Shown one piece after another: positions 9,134 through 20,900 of a DNA stretch of 64,000 nt. The stretch is taken from the NCBI GenBank assembly GCA_000708835.1, contig DF237273.1, positions 1-64,000 on the forward strand, written 5' to 3'. Each line of letters starts with the position of its first letter. Positions within the stretch are counted from its first letter, which is position 1. This DNA comes from Klebsormidium nitens. Lineage: Eukaryota; Streptophyta; Klebsormidiophyceae; Klebsormidiales; Klebsormidiaceae. Both the position numbers and the translations under genes were made by a program. The notes under the pieces are model-generated. The model worked only from the letters and a program-made list of their open reading frames with translations. It had not been told where the DNA came from and made no database searches.

Positions 9134-9682
9134 TTATCTGGGCGACGTGATTTTAGAGACTTCGTTAGCAATTCGAGCTTTCAGCGGGTTCGCAAGCATC
9201 TCGAGTCCCAAAACTGGCTCGTTGCTGTCCCAGATTACGCTTGGGGTGCAACGTGGTGATTCAAAAGACGCATTGCTATCCGTGTATTGAGGCAAAGCCA
9301 TCTTGCTTCCTCGATGCTCCGAGGTAGATCGCGATCGACGTTCAATGCGGCGGTTCTCATGATGAGCATATTTAGCATCTTTCAATGCTGTTCGCCAGCT
9401 TACAACTACGGAATATGGTCCATGGATTTCGAATTTGTCCCAGAAGGCGTCGAAGCCATCTTTTGAACGGGCACGAACCAGAGCTTTGGTTATATGCTTC
9501 AAATTATAGGGAGCAGCAAGTGCACGAAGGCCAGCAAGGGTGCCCACATCCAATATCGTATCATGCATGTTGAATTCCTTGTAGCAACGGATGATTCTAG
9601 TCTTGGCTGCGTTCAGAACCATTCTATCCATCTCTTCGATGGTTGCATTTGTTGATGGCCGGTATTTGAGAACAATATCCAT
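9134..9682 (-). CDS. Hypothetical protein, 182 aa
   Basis: An ATG-initiated minus-strand frame with normal amino acid composition. An ILDVGTLAGLRAL segment near residues 43-55 superficially resembles a nucleotide- or SAM-binding loop but lacks the expected glycine pattern. The middle is basic (RRIERRSRS) and the tail is polar. No family is recognised. It lies between the tyrosine recombinase and the HIRAN gene on the same strand, so it may belong to the same element. The 8936-9133 spacer before it shows no gene. Confidence 0.5.
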   Translation of the reverse strand: MDIVLKYRPSTNATIEEMDRMVLNAAKTRIIRCYKEFNMHDTILDVGTLAGLRALAAPYNLKHITKALVRARSKDGFDAFWDKFEIHGPYSVVVSWRTALKDAKYAHHENRRIERRSRSTSEHRGSKMALPQYTDSNASFESPRCTPSVIWDSNEPVLGLEMLANPLKARIANEVSKITSPR

Positions 9683-9815
9683 ACCTTGCTAAGGTTTCAA
9701 TAAAAAAGTGGATAATCAAAGCGTTCTTCGAATTATGGTGTGACGCCCGCCCTAAATCGAGCGAGCGCCAAAAAGCCTGTTGTGGTAAGTCTCATGGGCA
9801 CCGCCCTTCAAAAGT

Positions 9816-10223
9816 TCATGACCGAGTTTTGAGTACAATCTGGCAGATTGTGTCGTCAAAAGTAGGATCCGAGCATGCACCGGAGCCCTCAATCGGAATG
9901 CCCACAATCTCCACCGTAAAGCCTCACGGCCCGTAGTGACCCCTGCCTCGATTGATGCGATGCACTCTCGCCGCCATCCCCGACCCAGTGCGAACTGGTG
10001 CAAAAACGGTATGGTGTTTGATATCGCGTCCGACAAATCCGAGAGGAGTCTCACAATCCGCCAGGACAAATATGCCAATAGCGTAGGTGTCATACCCGTT
10101 CCCCGAATGCTTGCGAAGCACGAGCTCCTGGCTGGGTCGAAGCTTGCGAACGAGGTCTCGACGGCCTTCAAAGCTGACTCCAACGGCTCGAAATAGCATG
10201 CGTCCATCTGGAAGCTGCTCCAT
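9816..10223 (-). pseudogene. Stand-alone HIRAN-domain gene with in-frame TGA
   Basis: From ATG at 10223 the frame gives a HIRAN domain: FRAVGVSFEGRRDL, then ELVLRKHSGNGYDTYAIGIF, then a TPLGFVGRDI strand and an ARVHRINRGRG stretch. These match the vGxxyeGRq ... NpyDxnAIaV ... lGyvpr pattern of the HIP116/Rad5 N-terminal domain, which binds single-stranded 3' DNA ends. TGA at 9924-9926 interrupts it. Coding of the same character (GFTVEIVGIP) resumes in the same frame and ends at 9816. The stop is compatible with one C-to-T change in a CGA codon. An alternative ATG at 10466 lies inside repeat array 2 and is less likely. HIRAN is usually fused to helicases, so a free-standing copy next to replication genes is suggestive of a replication or repair role. 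Confidence 0.65.
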
Positions 10224-10429
10224 TGGAGGGTTGGCCCAAGGTTGGCCGGTGTATTCAGCCAAGCTCTCTCCTAAGTATGTATGCGACCCGCGAGCTTGAA
10301 GGATGAACAACTTCGAGCTATGTGCTAGATTATCACACCGACAAAGCGCTCGGCATGGTTGAGGGGGCGCCCGTCGACTTGCACCATCGTGATATACAAA
10401 GAAGCCTTCACAACAACGCAAATTGACGG

Positions 10430-11250
10430 CTCCGAGCCGTGCCGACCAGTCAAAACTTGCCTCCATAATATAAGCATATCAACTTCGAAAGGGACAATTT
10501 TTGACTCGCAGCGAAGGCCATCTTCGAAGCATTGTGAGTAATGGCGCCGACCACTCAAAAGTTGCCTCGGAGTGTAAGCTTATGAGCTTTCAAAGGCTTA
10601 ACTTTTGACTCGCATGCAAATACGGCCATTCCACTACCAACGTGAGAAACGTTGTAAGTGATGGCGCCGACCAGTCAAAAGTTGCCTCGTAGTATAAGCA
10701 TGTGAGCATTCAAAGGCTTAACTTTTGACTCGCATGCACGTACGGCCATCTCGCCCATGACCTTTGTTATACGTTGTAAGTGATGGCGCTGACCGGTCAA
10801 AACCCGCCTCGTAGTATAAGCATGTGAGCATTCAAAGGCTTAACTTTTGACTCGCATGCACGTATGGCCAGTCCACCCACAAGCTTTGGAAACATTGTAA
10901 GTGATGGCGCGGGCAGTCAAAAGTTGCCTCGTAGTATAAGCATGTGCGCATTTTAAAGGCTGAAGTTTTGACTTGCATGCACGTACGGCCATCTTGCTCA
11001 TGATCTTTGACATACTATACGGTGTAAGTGATGGCGCGGACCAGTCAAAATCTGCCTCGTAGTATAAGCATGTGAGCATTCAAAGGCTGAAGTTTTGACT
11101 TGCATGCACGTAAGACCATTCGATGAAATCAAGATATCTTTAACAATGGTTGAAGTCATAGCGCCGGGAGTCAAGATCTGCTTCGCAGTATACTGAGGCA
11201 TACCAGCCTCCAATGGTACAGCTTTTGACTCTGTCACTACGCAAGACAGA
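10430..11250 (-). repeat. Palindromic tandem array 2 (minus orientation)
   Basis: Six to seven units at a spacing of about 120-128 bp. In the best copies (for example 10673-10730) AGTCAAAAGTTGCCTCGTAG leads into TATAAGCATGTGAGC and then AACTTTTGACT, a palindrome of about 58 bp. The spacer carries CGCATGCACGTACGGCCAT and GTAAGTGATGGCGC. This is the reverse complement of array 1, so arrays 1 and 2 face each other around the 1.35-10.4 kb gene module. The distal half (after 11100) is more diverged. The remaining 11250-11386 bp hold no gene I can see. Confidence 0.9.
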
Positions 11251-11386
11251 ATTCATGCTGAAGTCGATGATCAAAGTGACTCGCAAAACAAGGACGCCAA
11301 TTCTGCCCTCATAATGAATAACATTAAGAATTTTTGAGAGCTTTTGCGACAACTCTACTTGTTCTGGCCACCATCAGTAGCTACTC

Positions 11387-11960
11387 CTACGGCCGTATAA
11401 CACAACCCTCTACCGGTAGTGTCGCCTCGTACTCATCAAGCCGACCGTACTTCTCTCGCACTTCCTGCCATAGCAACGGCTTGAAGAGGTGAGGCCGGCC
11501 AGCTACAAACTTCCCGTTCGACTTCTTCGGAGCGACGTGGTTGAGCCCGAGGCCTACGTGGAGAACCTTCTTGATGGCGTTGCGCTTCATCGTCGCCGTC
11601 AGACTCTCAGCCGTCTGGTCCATCCCGTAAAAGTCGCGAACGAAGCTGAGCCGTTCAGGCGTTGGCCCGAGCATCGTGTCGTGAATCGCTTGCAATGCAT
11701 CCTCCTCGACCGCAAACCCGTCCTCTTTGCACCTTTCCACCTCCCCCGGCTGGCAGCCCAACAATTCTGCTGAAAGCATCACCGCAAAGGGAATCCGACG
11801 CGACATGTCGCCCCTGGCAGCGACGTACTCCTTCGTGACGCCCTCCATGTCCCCTTCCCTCAGGGCTCTCGTGAAGTCGTCCATGATGTCGGAGAAAGGG
11901 GTCGTTTGGAACCTGTCCAGGAGAGCCTTTGCAGAGTCATTAACTCCATACATCTTATGC
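11387..11960 (-). CDS. Last exon: C-terminal domain of the ori-binding helicase gene
   Basis: 191 codons to the stop at 11387. The exon enters at AG|GCATAAG on the minus strand, and joining it to the 12229 donor (AG|GTCAGC) restores an Arg codon and the frame. The product is a mixed alpha/beta region with no motif I can name, rich in charged helices and ending in VEGCVIRP. It follows the helicase core as the C-terminal domain. Just upstream of the acceptor (11967-12051) a 43-bp segment is tandemly duplicated, placing two similar pyrimidine tracts before the exon. Array 2 begins within 150 bp of the stop. Confidence 0.55.
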
Positions 11961-14900
11961 CTTATGCAAGAGACACTTCTTTTTAAGGCAGGGAGAAGGC
12001 AGGGCAATGCAAGAGACACTTCTTTTCAAGCAGGGAGAAGGCAGGGCAAAGCTGAAGCAAGAACGACGTGCAAAGAGGCAATGCCCAGAAGCAACGATTG
12101 TTTGGAGCAAGGAGACGATCTCGCATTTGATTCGATAGAAGAAAGAACAGAGCAAAGCATAACCGAATCATCTAAGCTGATCAACCTAGCCGCAACTTGC
12201 TTGGATCTTCATAGTGTTTCCCGCTGACCTGATGTAGTTCTGGAACGGGACGAGCTCCTTTCCGCAGTGCACCACCTCGTAATTGTGGTCGACTCGACGG
12301 GGATCGACCTTGTGCACATTGCGGATGCACTCGTAGATGTGTCTCTGCCGCACCTCCACCTCGTCCAGGGTGTCAATTTCATCCTTCTCAAGGAGTTTGC
12401 GGTACGCCTCGTCATCGACCACATACCTGGCCCGCCAAACATCGTCGGCGAGGTCCTTGTCATCGTCGTTGCCAACTCTGCGCACCTGAACAGAGGGGGC
12501 TTCGTCGTCCAGATATACCTCATGGACGACGAAGCCCTGCTTGATGAGGTCAGCGCGCAAAAGCTCTCCGTAGTTCCGGAAGCTGTTGGCGACCGTGAGG
12601 ATGTTGTTCGCGTACAGGACGCAGCCGGGGGAGTTCCTGTCGCAGACCGGCCGCGTTCCCGAGGGGGCCAGCAGGAAGTCGAGATGCTCGGTGCTGCCAA
12701 GCAGCTTGGCGAGCTCGCGATCTTCGTCTTCGATCGCGCAGAAAACGTCTTCCACGGTCGAGGGAAGCGACTGGGGGCCCGCGCCTTCCTTCACATAGAT
12801 CGTGAAGTTGGTGACAGTGCGATCGCGGAAGAGCTGCTGGAGGAACGTCTCGACGGTTGGCCCCCGCTCGAAGCTGTTCATGGCGAAAGCAATGAGCTTG
12901 TCAAAGTGGGGCCGCTCTCACGAGATGCCGGGGCCGATCACGGGCGAGGAGGCGCACAGGTCTGCCGTCATGTGAGTGTCGGGATCGGTAACCGCCAGCT
13001 CGAGAGCGTCTTTTGCCGCTTTTGTCGTCGGTTTGGAGTAGAAGAACTTTCCCGACTTGGCAGTCCGGCCGTCGCTCGGGAAGCGCTGCTTGAAGGCTTC
13101 CTCGAGCTTCAGGACGTACGTCTTGCTAGACGAGGGCGCCTGCAAGGAGAAAAAGTGATGCCCCATTGGAACCAAAGTTGCGACCAGATTCTGAAACTTC
13201 TACAACGCAGTTCGAAGTAGAGGGGTAAGGCTCGAGTGTGATCGGAACGTGTAAAAGTGGAGCGCCCAAGAGTGCAGATGTATGTAACCTGCGTGTTTTC
13301 AATATTATTTGCTGACCACGGATCTCTCGGGTCAGTCTGTTATGAATCTCGTAATAACTAAGTTGACAGTCCTCACGTTCATTTTCTGAGAGCGTGATTC
13401 AAACTTGGGTCGGGGCGACAAGAAATTTCTCCTGCTGACGCAGCAGTCTATGGTTGATCCATTAGAAAAAGGATCGCGTGCTGCCACGTCAGCGGATTCT
13501 ACCTCTTGAAGTTAGGGTGGCCGGGAAGAGCAGGGCAGTCTTGACGTTTGTGTTTTGAAAGCTTAAAGCAGATTCCGGTTGGGGCGACAAGAGATCTCCT
13601 TGCTTACACGACAATTTGAAACTGATTCCGTGCAGAAAGGAAACAGGCGGTGCCACGTCAGCTGACTCCAATTCTCGTTGATCTGGCCTGGAAGGGCAAG
13701 GCAGTCTTAACGTCCCATTCCACAGGCTGATCGATTCCAAAAAGATTCAATTGCTGCCACGTCAGGAGACTACAATCGAACTTCGATTCTAGCCCAGAAG
13801 ACTCCGGGGAAGGTTTAACGTATATGTTGAAGAGCTTGCAGGATAAACACGGTGAAAAGAAGCACGCCCGGACCAAAACGCCACGTCACCAAACTCCAGG
13901 TCATCTCTTATTCCGGTCGGGAAGCACTGAACAGATACGACGTTCCTTTTTGGAGCTTGACACAGATTTGGGTCGGGGTTTCAGAGCTTTCCTTCTGCTA
14001 ATGCGTCAGCTCAAGCAATTCGCCCGCCGTTTCAAGATAAGCAGAAAAAACGAAAAGAAGAGATCACCACGGACCAAGCACCGGCTGCCACGTCAAAGAC
14101 TTTGATTTCGTTCAAGGTCTGTACGCGAGCTACCAAACACGACGTTCGTTCCTGAAGCTTCAAAGTTGCGTCCAGGTGTGAAAGGGTTTTCTTACTGACG
14201 AACTCACTATGACGTGCTCGCCTCTCTGCAGGGACTCCATCGTCTCAGCAATGGCCGGGCCGTAGGGGTCCTTTTGGAACCGCTTGGTCGCCGGGATGTA
14301 CTTGATCGTGGCCTTCCGTTCACCCGGGTACACCCCGCGGTTGCGGATCGTGTGCAAGGCAGCTTCTGGCCGGACCATGTGCAGCCACTGCATGACCCGG
14401 GGGCTGCCGATGTTGGCGTCCATCCCGAGCACAATCTTGGCATGCCGCGTCACCCCTTCCAGCGCCAGAAAGACCATCTTCTTTCGGGCCATGACGTCCG
14501 AGTTCATGTTGGACAGGATCATGTCCATCTCGTCCATGATGACCACGTCAAAGCTGGCGGCCAGCCTGGGGAGGGAGTTTACGCAGACAACGACCCTGCC
14601 GTCGTCAATCCTTCCAGTCACATCGAGGTAGAGCGTCGCCTCGATGCCGCGCCGCGTCAGATCCTCCGCATATTTCCTGGCGAGTGTGACGTTTGCTGCG
14701 ACCATGACGAAGTTTGCAAACGGAAATCTTTGCAGCAGCCTCTCTAGCCAGTCGTTCCCCTCCTTCGATTTGCCAATGCCCTTGTTGGCCGACGTCAGGA
14801 TCGTTTTCCTGGCAGGGGAGTTGATGGAGAAGGGCGGATAGGGGCGCATGCCGTCCACCTTGACGTAGTCCTCCGTCCAGCCCGTGATTTGCCCCGTCTC

Positions 14901-17900
14901 CAAATGGAGCAGACGTGCGATTCCGCTGCAGAACGAGAGGGCACACGACACCTTATTTACAACTCTTTATGATCCAACGACCGTTCTAGCTCGAAGAAGA
15001 GGGATTCATAAACGGAAGGGATGGCCGGGCTTGGCTACAAGTCAAAAGTTCCGTCGTGAATACCTGGAATGCTTATACTCACAAGGGAGGTTTTGACTGG
15101 TTGACACTGTTAGTCGCAAAGGATAATCAAAGACGGAGTGGCGGGGCTTGGCTGTGAGTCAAAAAATCCGCCGTGGAAAGCTGCAATGATTATACTATGA
15201 GGGCAGGTTTTGACTGGTCGACGCCATTAGTCACAAAGTTTCACGAACAACAAGGGATTGGCCGAGCTTGACTACGAGTCAAAAGTTCCCCCGTGGAGAG
15301 CTGCAATGCTTATACTCTGAGAGGAAGTTTTGACTGGTCGGCATGTTGATCACAGAGGCTAGTCCCGAGACGAAAGGAATGGCCGGACTTAGGCTTCGAG
15401 TCGAAAGTTTAGCCGTCAGAAGCTGCTACCCTTATATCATGAGGGCAAGGCTTGACTGATTGACACACAAGTGGCGAACAGATCCTACATTCGACCCTGA
15501 GGTATCTTGCATCATCTCACGACGCTAGTGACGGAAGCTGATTTGAAAGCATAAACTACGGCGACTCGGTTCCGATCTCGACCTTCCAGCCTGGGGCCTC
15601 CGAAAACGTACTTCATGGGACCGTTGCTCGGAAGGTGGGAAATCAAATCAAAGTGATTCCCGTTGCCCGTGATGGCTCACCTGCAGGTGGCGGAGTGGCA
15701 CTTGTAGAATGCCACCCCCGGCCGGGACCGGCGGTAGAGCAGGTACGTGTTGTTGTTGCCCGGGGACGTGTGCGGACGGCCAGCGAGGAGACATGTGGGC
15801 TCCGGCACGTCGAAGTGGACCGTGAAGACCCCCGAGCCGACGACGTGAACGCGCGCGAGCGTAGCGCCGGGGTGCTCCTGCTGATAGTACTCCACCAGCA
15901 CGCGCTGCTCCTGCTCGCCCAGGTCCGCCCGATTCTGCCCGCCATCTTCCGGGAGGCCCGCATCTCTCACGCGCATCGTGGGGCGCTGCGGCCGCGACAA
16001 CGTGGGGGCGTGCTGCTGGAGGTACGCCTCGAGGCGCGCCGCGTCTAGCTGGGCGCAGCACTGCAGCTCCGCAGCCGAATAAAGCCCCGCGAGGTGGTCC
16101 ACGATGAGCTCCGAGCTGCCCTCGCTCGGCTCGAGGACGCGGTCGCTCCCCTTTTTGCTCGACCACAGCATACGCCAATTCTGGAACTTGGAGTAGACCG
16201 TGCCGTCCCAGATCAGCTTCGGGCGGCCCCGCTGATCCTCCGTCCAGACGAACTCGGCGCTGCGCGCCAGATGGGGGGGCGGGTTCTTCTGGAAGTGGTC
16301 GAACGCTTTTGCAAACAGGCTCCGCGCTCGGCTATCCTCCAGGTAAAACCCCTTGAGCACCCCGTGGACGCTGTACCTGAACCCCCCCGCGACTGCCCCA
16401 TGCGCCGTGCTCTCCTCGAACCGGACCGCCTCTCCCAACACTCCCAGAACCGCCTCCAGAAACCCATCCCTCAGCCGCTCAAAGTGCTGCTTCCGCTCAG
16501 CAAAATCTGCATCCCGCGCCCCGACCGCCTCCTCGGAGTCGCCCGCGCACACGCTCAAAGGCACGTAGTAGTCCAGGCCGAAGTAGAGCAGCGAAGGTGT
16601 CTCTTCGAGCAGACACTCGTACCGGTGCTTCCTCTGGCCCCTGAGGCGTGCGCAGTAAGCCAGCAGCGCAGGGACGTCCGGGAAGCTGGTGAACATCTTC
16701 GCAGCGGAATCTCGCGCGGAGTCAGCGGCGACGACGATGCCGTGGCCGTGGAGGGTCTTCCAAGCCACGGCGAGATCCTTGGGGCCCCGGCCGGTCGGAC
16801 TCTCCTTGCTCTTGAACCACTGCTGACCGTAGACCGCCGTCGTGTGCCTCTGCAGAGTTGGACAAATGCCATCAGGAAAATGTGCGGCTGATCGTGCGAC
16901 TGATAGAGCTTCGGCTTTCAAGTGTGGTCCTCAAGCTCAGTGAGCCCGTGCAGAGTTGCAACGACAGATCTAAGTCAAACTCTCGGACTCAGATTGTCAA
17001 CCAGGGGAGCGATAGTCGTCCGAAAGCAGGGATGGTATGCACAAGTGCTGCAAGAGAGACCCGTGTCTGCCCGTGCTTAATCCTCAGGCAGCGAGGTATT
17101 TCTCGGAGGAAATGAAGCATCTCCTTTCTATGCCGCTTTCATTTAGTGTTCTCGCAGCCGAGAAAAGGTCGATGTACACCAAACTCGAGTGCTCAAAAGA
17201 CCATGTGGCCGCTTTAGACCAAAGGTAGATTACCGATTCGAAGTCGCGCACGCTCTCACCAGCAGACTGCCAACGGAGTCTTGATCTCTGGTTGGAGCTA
17301 GCTCGGTCGTATCCTGCCTGGCCTCCAACCCCATTTCCTGCACGCAAACGCAGACCTTTATGAGCACGTGCGCAAAAGACGGACCTGGAGATCCTCTCGT
17401 CCGCGGCGTCGAAACTAGACAACGCCCAGCAGTACAAGCGTGCAACTTTCCGATTGCGGACGATGTGATGCAAAAGCAAGGGCGGCCATCACACCTGGCA
17501 GCGCGCTGACCAGCAGCCAGGCTGATCTTGATTTCATCTGGCATGCTTGCCGAATTTAACGACCAGATCCGATCGGTCTGGTCGACATTTGGACGAACAG
17601 CGCGACTTCTTGTCGCACGCAAGACCTTTGGAATAGCTTCCAACATCATTCAGTAAGAGTGATCCTCTCTGAGAGTTGGGACATGAAATCCGGATGCTTA
17701 CCTGTACAATCGGAGCCCCGCCCACAGGATGATGCTCGGCAAGCTCCCCGGCGGGAGGCTCCGGGTTCTCCTCGGGCGCATCCTGACAATAGACTCTTGC
17801 CGCGTGAAGTTCCTGGGCACATGCACATGATGACATGATTGAAAGAGTGGAGCCTGCAAAAACCCTAATCATGAAGATATTGTTTGTGAACCAACTTTCA

Positions 17901-20900
17901 GAAGAGGAGAAGCGGGCGCGCGCCTCCGCGAATCGCGCTCCAGAGGCCCGGCACTTCCTACTAGACATGAGAACCGGGTTCTGAAGTGCTCGAGTTGAAC
18001 CAGAGGTGTTGCTTCTCACCCCTCACTGATTGCACACACGCAGCTGGCACCGGACTTCTCTTTCGAAGGCAATATTACACGTGTGGCAGCGCCCGAGTTG
18101 TAATGCAGCTTACCGTTTCGCACGGGCTTCCGGTCCTCTAGAACCGGAGGGCGCTGGGGAGCTCTCCCTGCTCGAGGAGGCCCTTTTTCTGTCCGCGACC
18201 TCCTGCACACAAGAACCAGGCGCTCGCTCGATTCAAGAAGGGTGTCACACAGGCTTAGGGGGAACGCTTTGGCACTCCAAGGGCATCGGAATCATGGGCT
18301 ACGACACCAGATCATGGCCGCTTCGCCTTTTCTCGCTCTCTGACCGCCGAAGAGTGCGCGATTTTGGAAGCAGTGCACGACCACCGCCACGAGGACGACC
18401 TGGAGCTACCTTATGCGGCTAACGAGGAGCGCCCGGTCACCATCGAGCGAGAGGTGATCAAGCCCTTGTACGTGGGCGAGGGCTTCGACTACCTCACGAG
18501 AAAGTACCCCTCCTTCTATTGCCAGTGGACGGTCTCACCCAACAAGCGCGCTCTACTTTGGGACAAGGGGGAGAAGTTTTACAGTTATGTGGGCTGGCTC
18601 GAGTACCTCATCTCCCACATTTTTGAGGTATGGGGGTTACAGCTCAGCGGGACCATCACATGGAAGGGGACGAATCGGGGCGACAGGGGTTCGATCACGG
18701 TCGAGGGCAACAAGATCATGGTCAAGATGCCTCTGGCCCGAGTGGACTCACCGTAGGTGCCGGCTCTGTAGCACCGGGATGGGGGCCGCTCGCAGGATGC
18801 GGGTCGCTGCTGGCGGGGCCCGGGTCCTGCAAGTGCGCAAGGGACTTTGTGAAGAGCCATCAATCGGGACGCTCTAAATGAAGCAGCGTTCATTCTCGCC
18901 GCCAGCAGTCAAAAGTTCCTCTCAGTATAAGCACGCTCTTCGTAAACAGGCCCCGAGTTTTGACTCCGAGATGAGGTCAACCATCCTTGTTTGAGAAGCT
19001 TGCGATTGATGGCGCCGCCCGGCAGTCAAAAGTTCCTTTCACAATAAGCACGTTTATTGCACAAGGCCCAAGGTTTTTGACTCTGACATGAGACCGCCAG
19101 ACTATCCCACTCAAGCGTTTGAACAAAAGCGCAGGTCAGTCAAAACTTGCCTCTCAGTCTAAGCATATCAGCTTTCAGTGGCGCACCTTTTGACTTGCAG
19201 GCAAGTCCGTCCATCCTGTCCACTACTGTTGAAGCTTGAGCCGGGACCAACGAGGAGCGTATGCGACCCAGAACTCGGTGCTCACCCGACTGATAGTCTG
19301 GGGTCGCAGACGCGGCACGATCATGCACAGATTTGTAAACTCCTCCCCAAAGTCCGATTCGTCGAAGCCGCCATCGTCTTCGGGTTCTAGCGGACCGTCG
19401 GAGCTAGCGCTGGCGTCAGGCACGAGCACATCGCCCCCCGGGTGCTGCACCTCCTCCTCCGACCCAGCAGCACCGCTCCGCCTTGCCGAAACGCTGCCGT
19501 TCTCACCCGAGGACTCCGATGATGGGAGCAGCACCCGACGGCGCCGCCTGGTTTGTGGAGAGGGGGTTGCCTCATCACAAACCCGCCGCTTTCGGAGCTG
19601 CTGATGAGCCTGGGCAGCCGCCCACCGCCCGTTGCTTGCGGAAGAACCCTGCGAAGGGCTGCCCTCCTCGGCTGAGCACTTCGACCGGAGAGGCAGGAGA
19701 CGGGCTCCCGGCTTGAAGCCCTGAGCCTGAAGCTGAGAAACGTCCAACTCGGAGTCGGATTCCCTGGCGGCACGAAACCTGCCTTGCGCAACCACCGGAT
19801 TCTCTTCGTCTTGACTTCCGTCGTCGATCATGAGGCGATCTTGGGATGTCTCCACGTCCCCAGATTCGCCCACGCTCTCAAACTCCGCCCCCTCAATGTC
19901 CTCGCCTTCTTCTTCAGATCCTGATCGCCCAAACCCGGACTCACTGGCCGCACTCGTCGCCGACCGCTGGTTGCCGCCGCTTTTCTGGACGAAGGATGGG
20001 CCTTTTGTCAGAAATTAATCAAGAGACGTCTTCTGCAAATCAGCGCCGAGGGCATCCCGTGGAAGCAAGGCAGGCCGTCATCACGAATTGTTGACGTGGT
20101 CCAAAAGCTTCAGATAGAACCTCAAATGTTTCTTGCAGCGCGTGGACTCTGACCATCTGGAGCCAACCCAATCTGAAAAGGTCTCGCTAAAGAGACATGC
20201 GAGGAACAACGAACGAGTTCAACACATTCCTTGCTGGGAACGCATCACAACCACTCAAAATCTCAGCAACACTAGCATTGCCGAATCGCAGTTCTGGCCC
20301 TTGAAGCAGATCTCAAACGAACCGCTTTCGAGATGCGTACAACTTATACAGCTTGAACGAGCTCAGATCAATCCATAGTTCTCACCTCTGCTGTGGCGCC
20401 GCAACCCTTGACTGCAGCGCCAGCTGTCTCTCCCAATGAAGTGGACAGCCGGTCCTCTTCGTCTGCTCTGTTGTCTTCCACCTTGAAAGACGATGAGTGA
20501 CATTCGATCAGAACATGCGGAGCACATTCTTACCACAATTTCAATAAGCATACAACCAGCGTATGCAAACCAGTGTCGCAGCACTCCACCCTACTCACAG
20601 TCTTAAAATACGAAGTGCAATGCAAAGCAAACGAACGTCGCCAATGCGCAACAGATGATCAATGCAAAAGGCTGGCCCTCACATATCATCCAAGGTGATA
20701 ATGAAGACCTACTTTGGCACAATTTGCAGCACGACATTTTTCGAAAGCCAGCCCCTCGAGTCGCCTTAAAGACTCGGAATGCTTTGACTTCGTTAGTCGA
20801 GACGAAATGCATCCGTGGCAGCTTCCGATCGTGGTGCTAGAGCAAAGATACACATCTTACCAGGGCAGTCAGGAGGCCGTCTTCTATCCTGTCCAAATGA

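Noticed and set aside
9134-9682. mRNA cap methyltransferase based on the ILDVG segment
   Set aside because: The glycine-rich SAM loop and following acidic residue are absent.
19387-19791. Minus-strand frame of 134 codons in the acidic exon
   Set aside because: Shadow of the phase-consistent acidic exon, which has good splice borders in the other frame.
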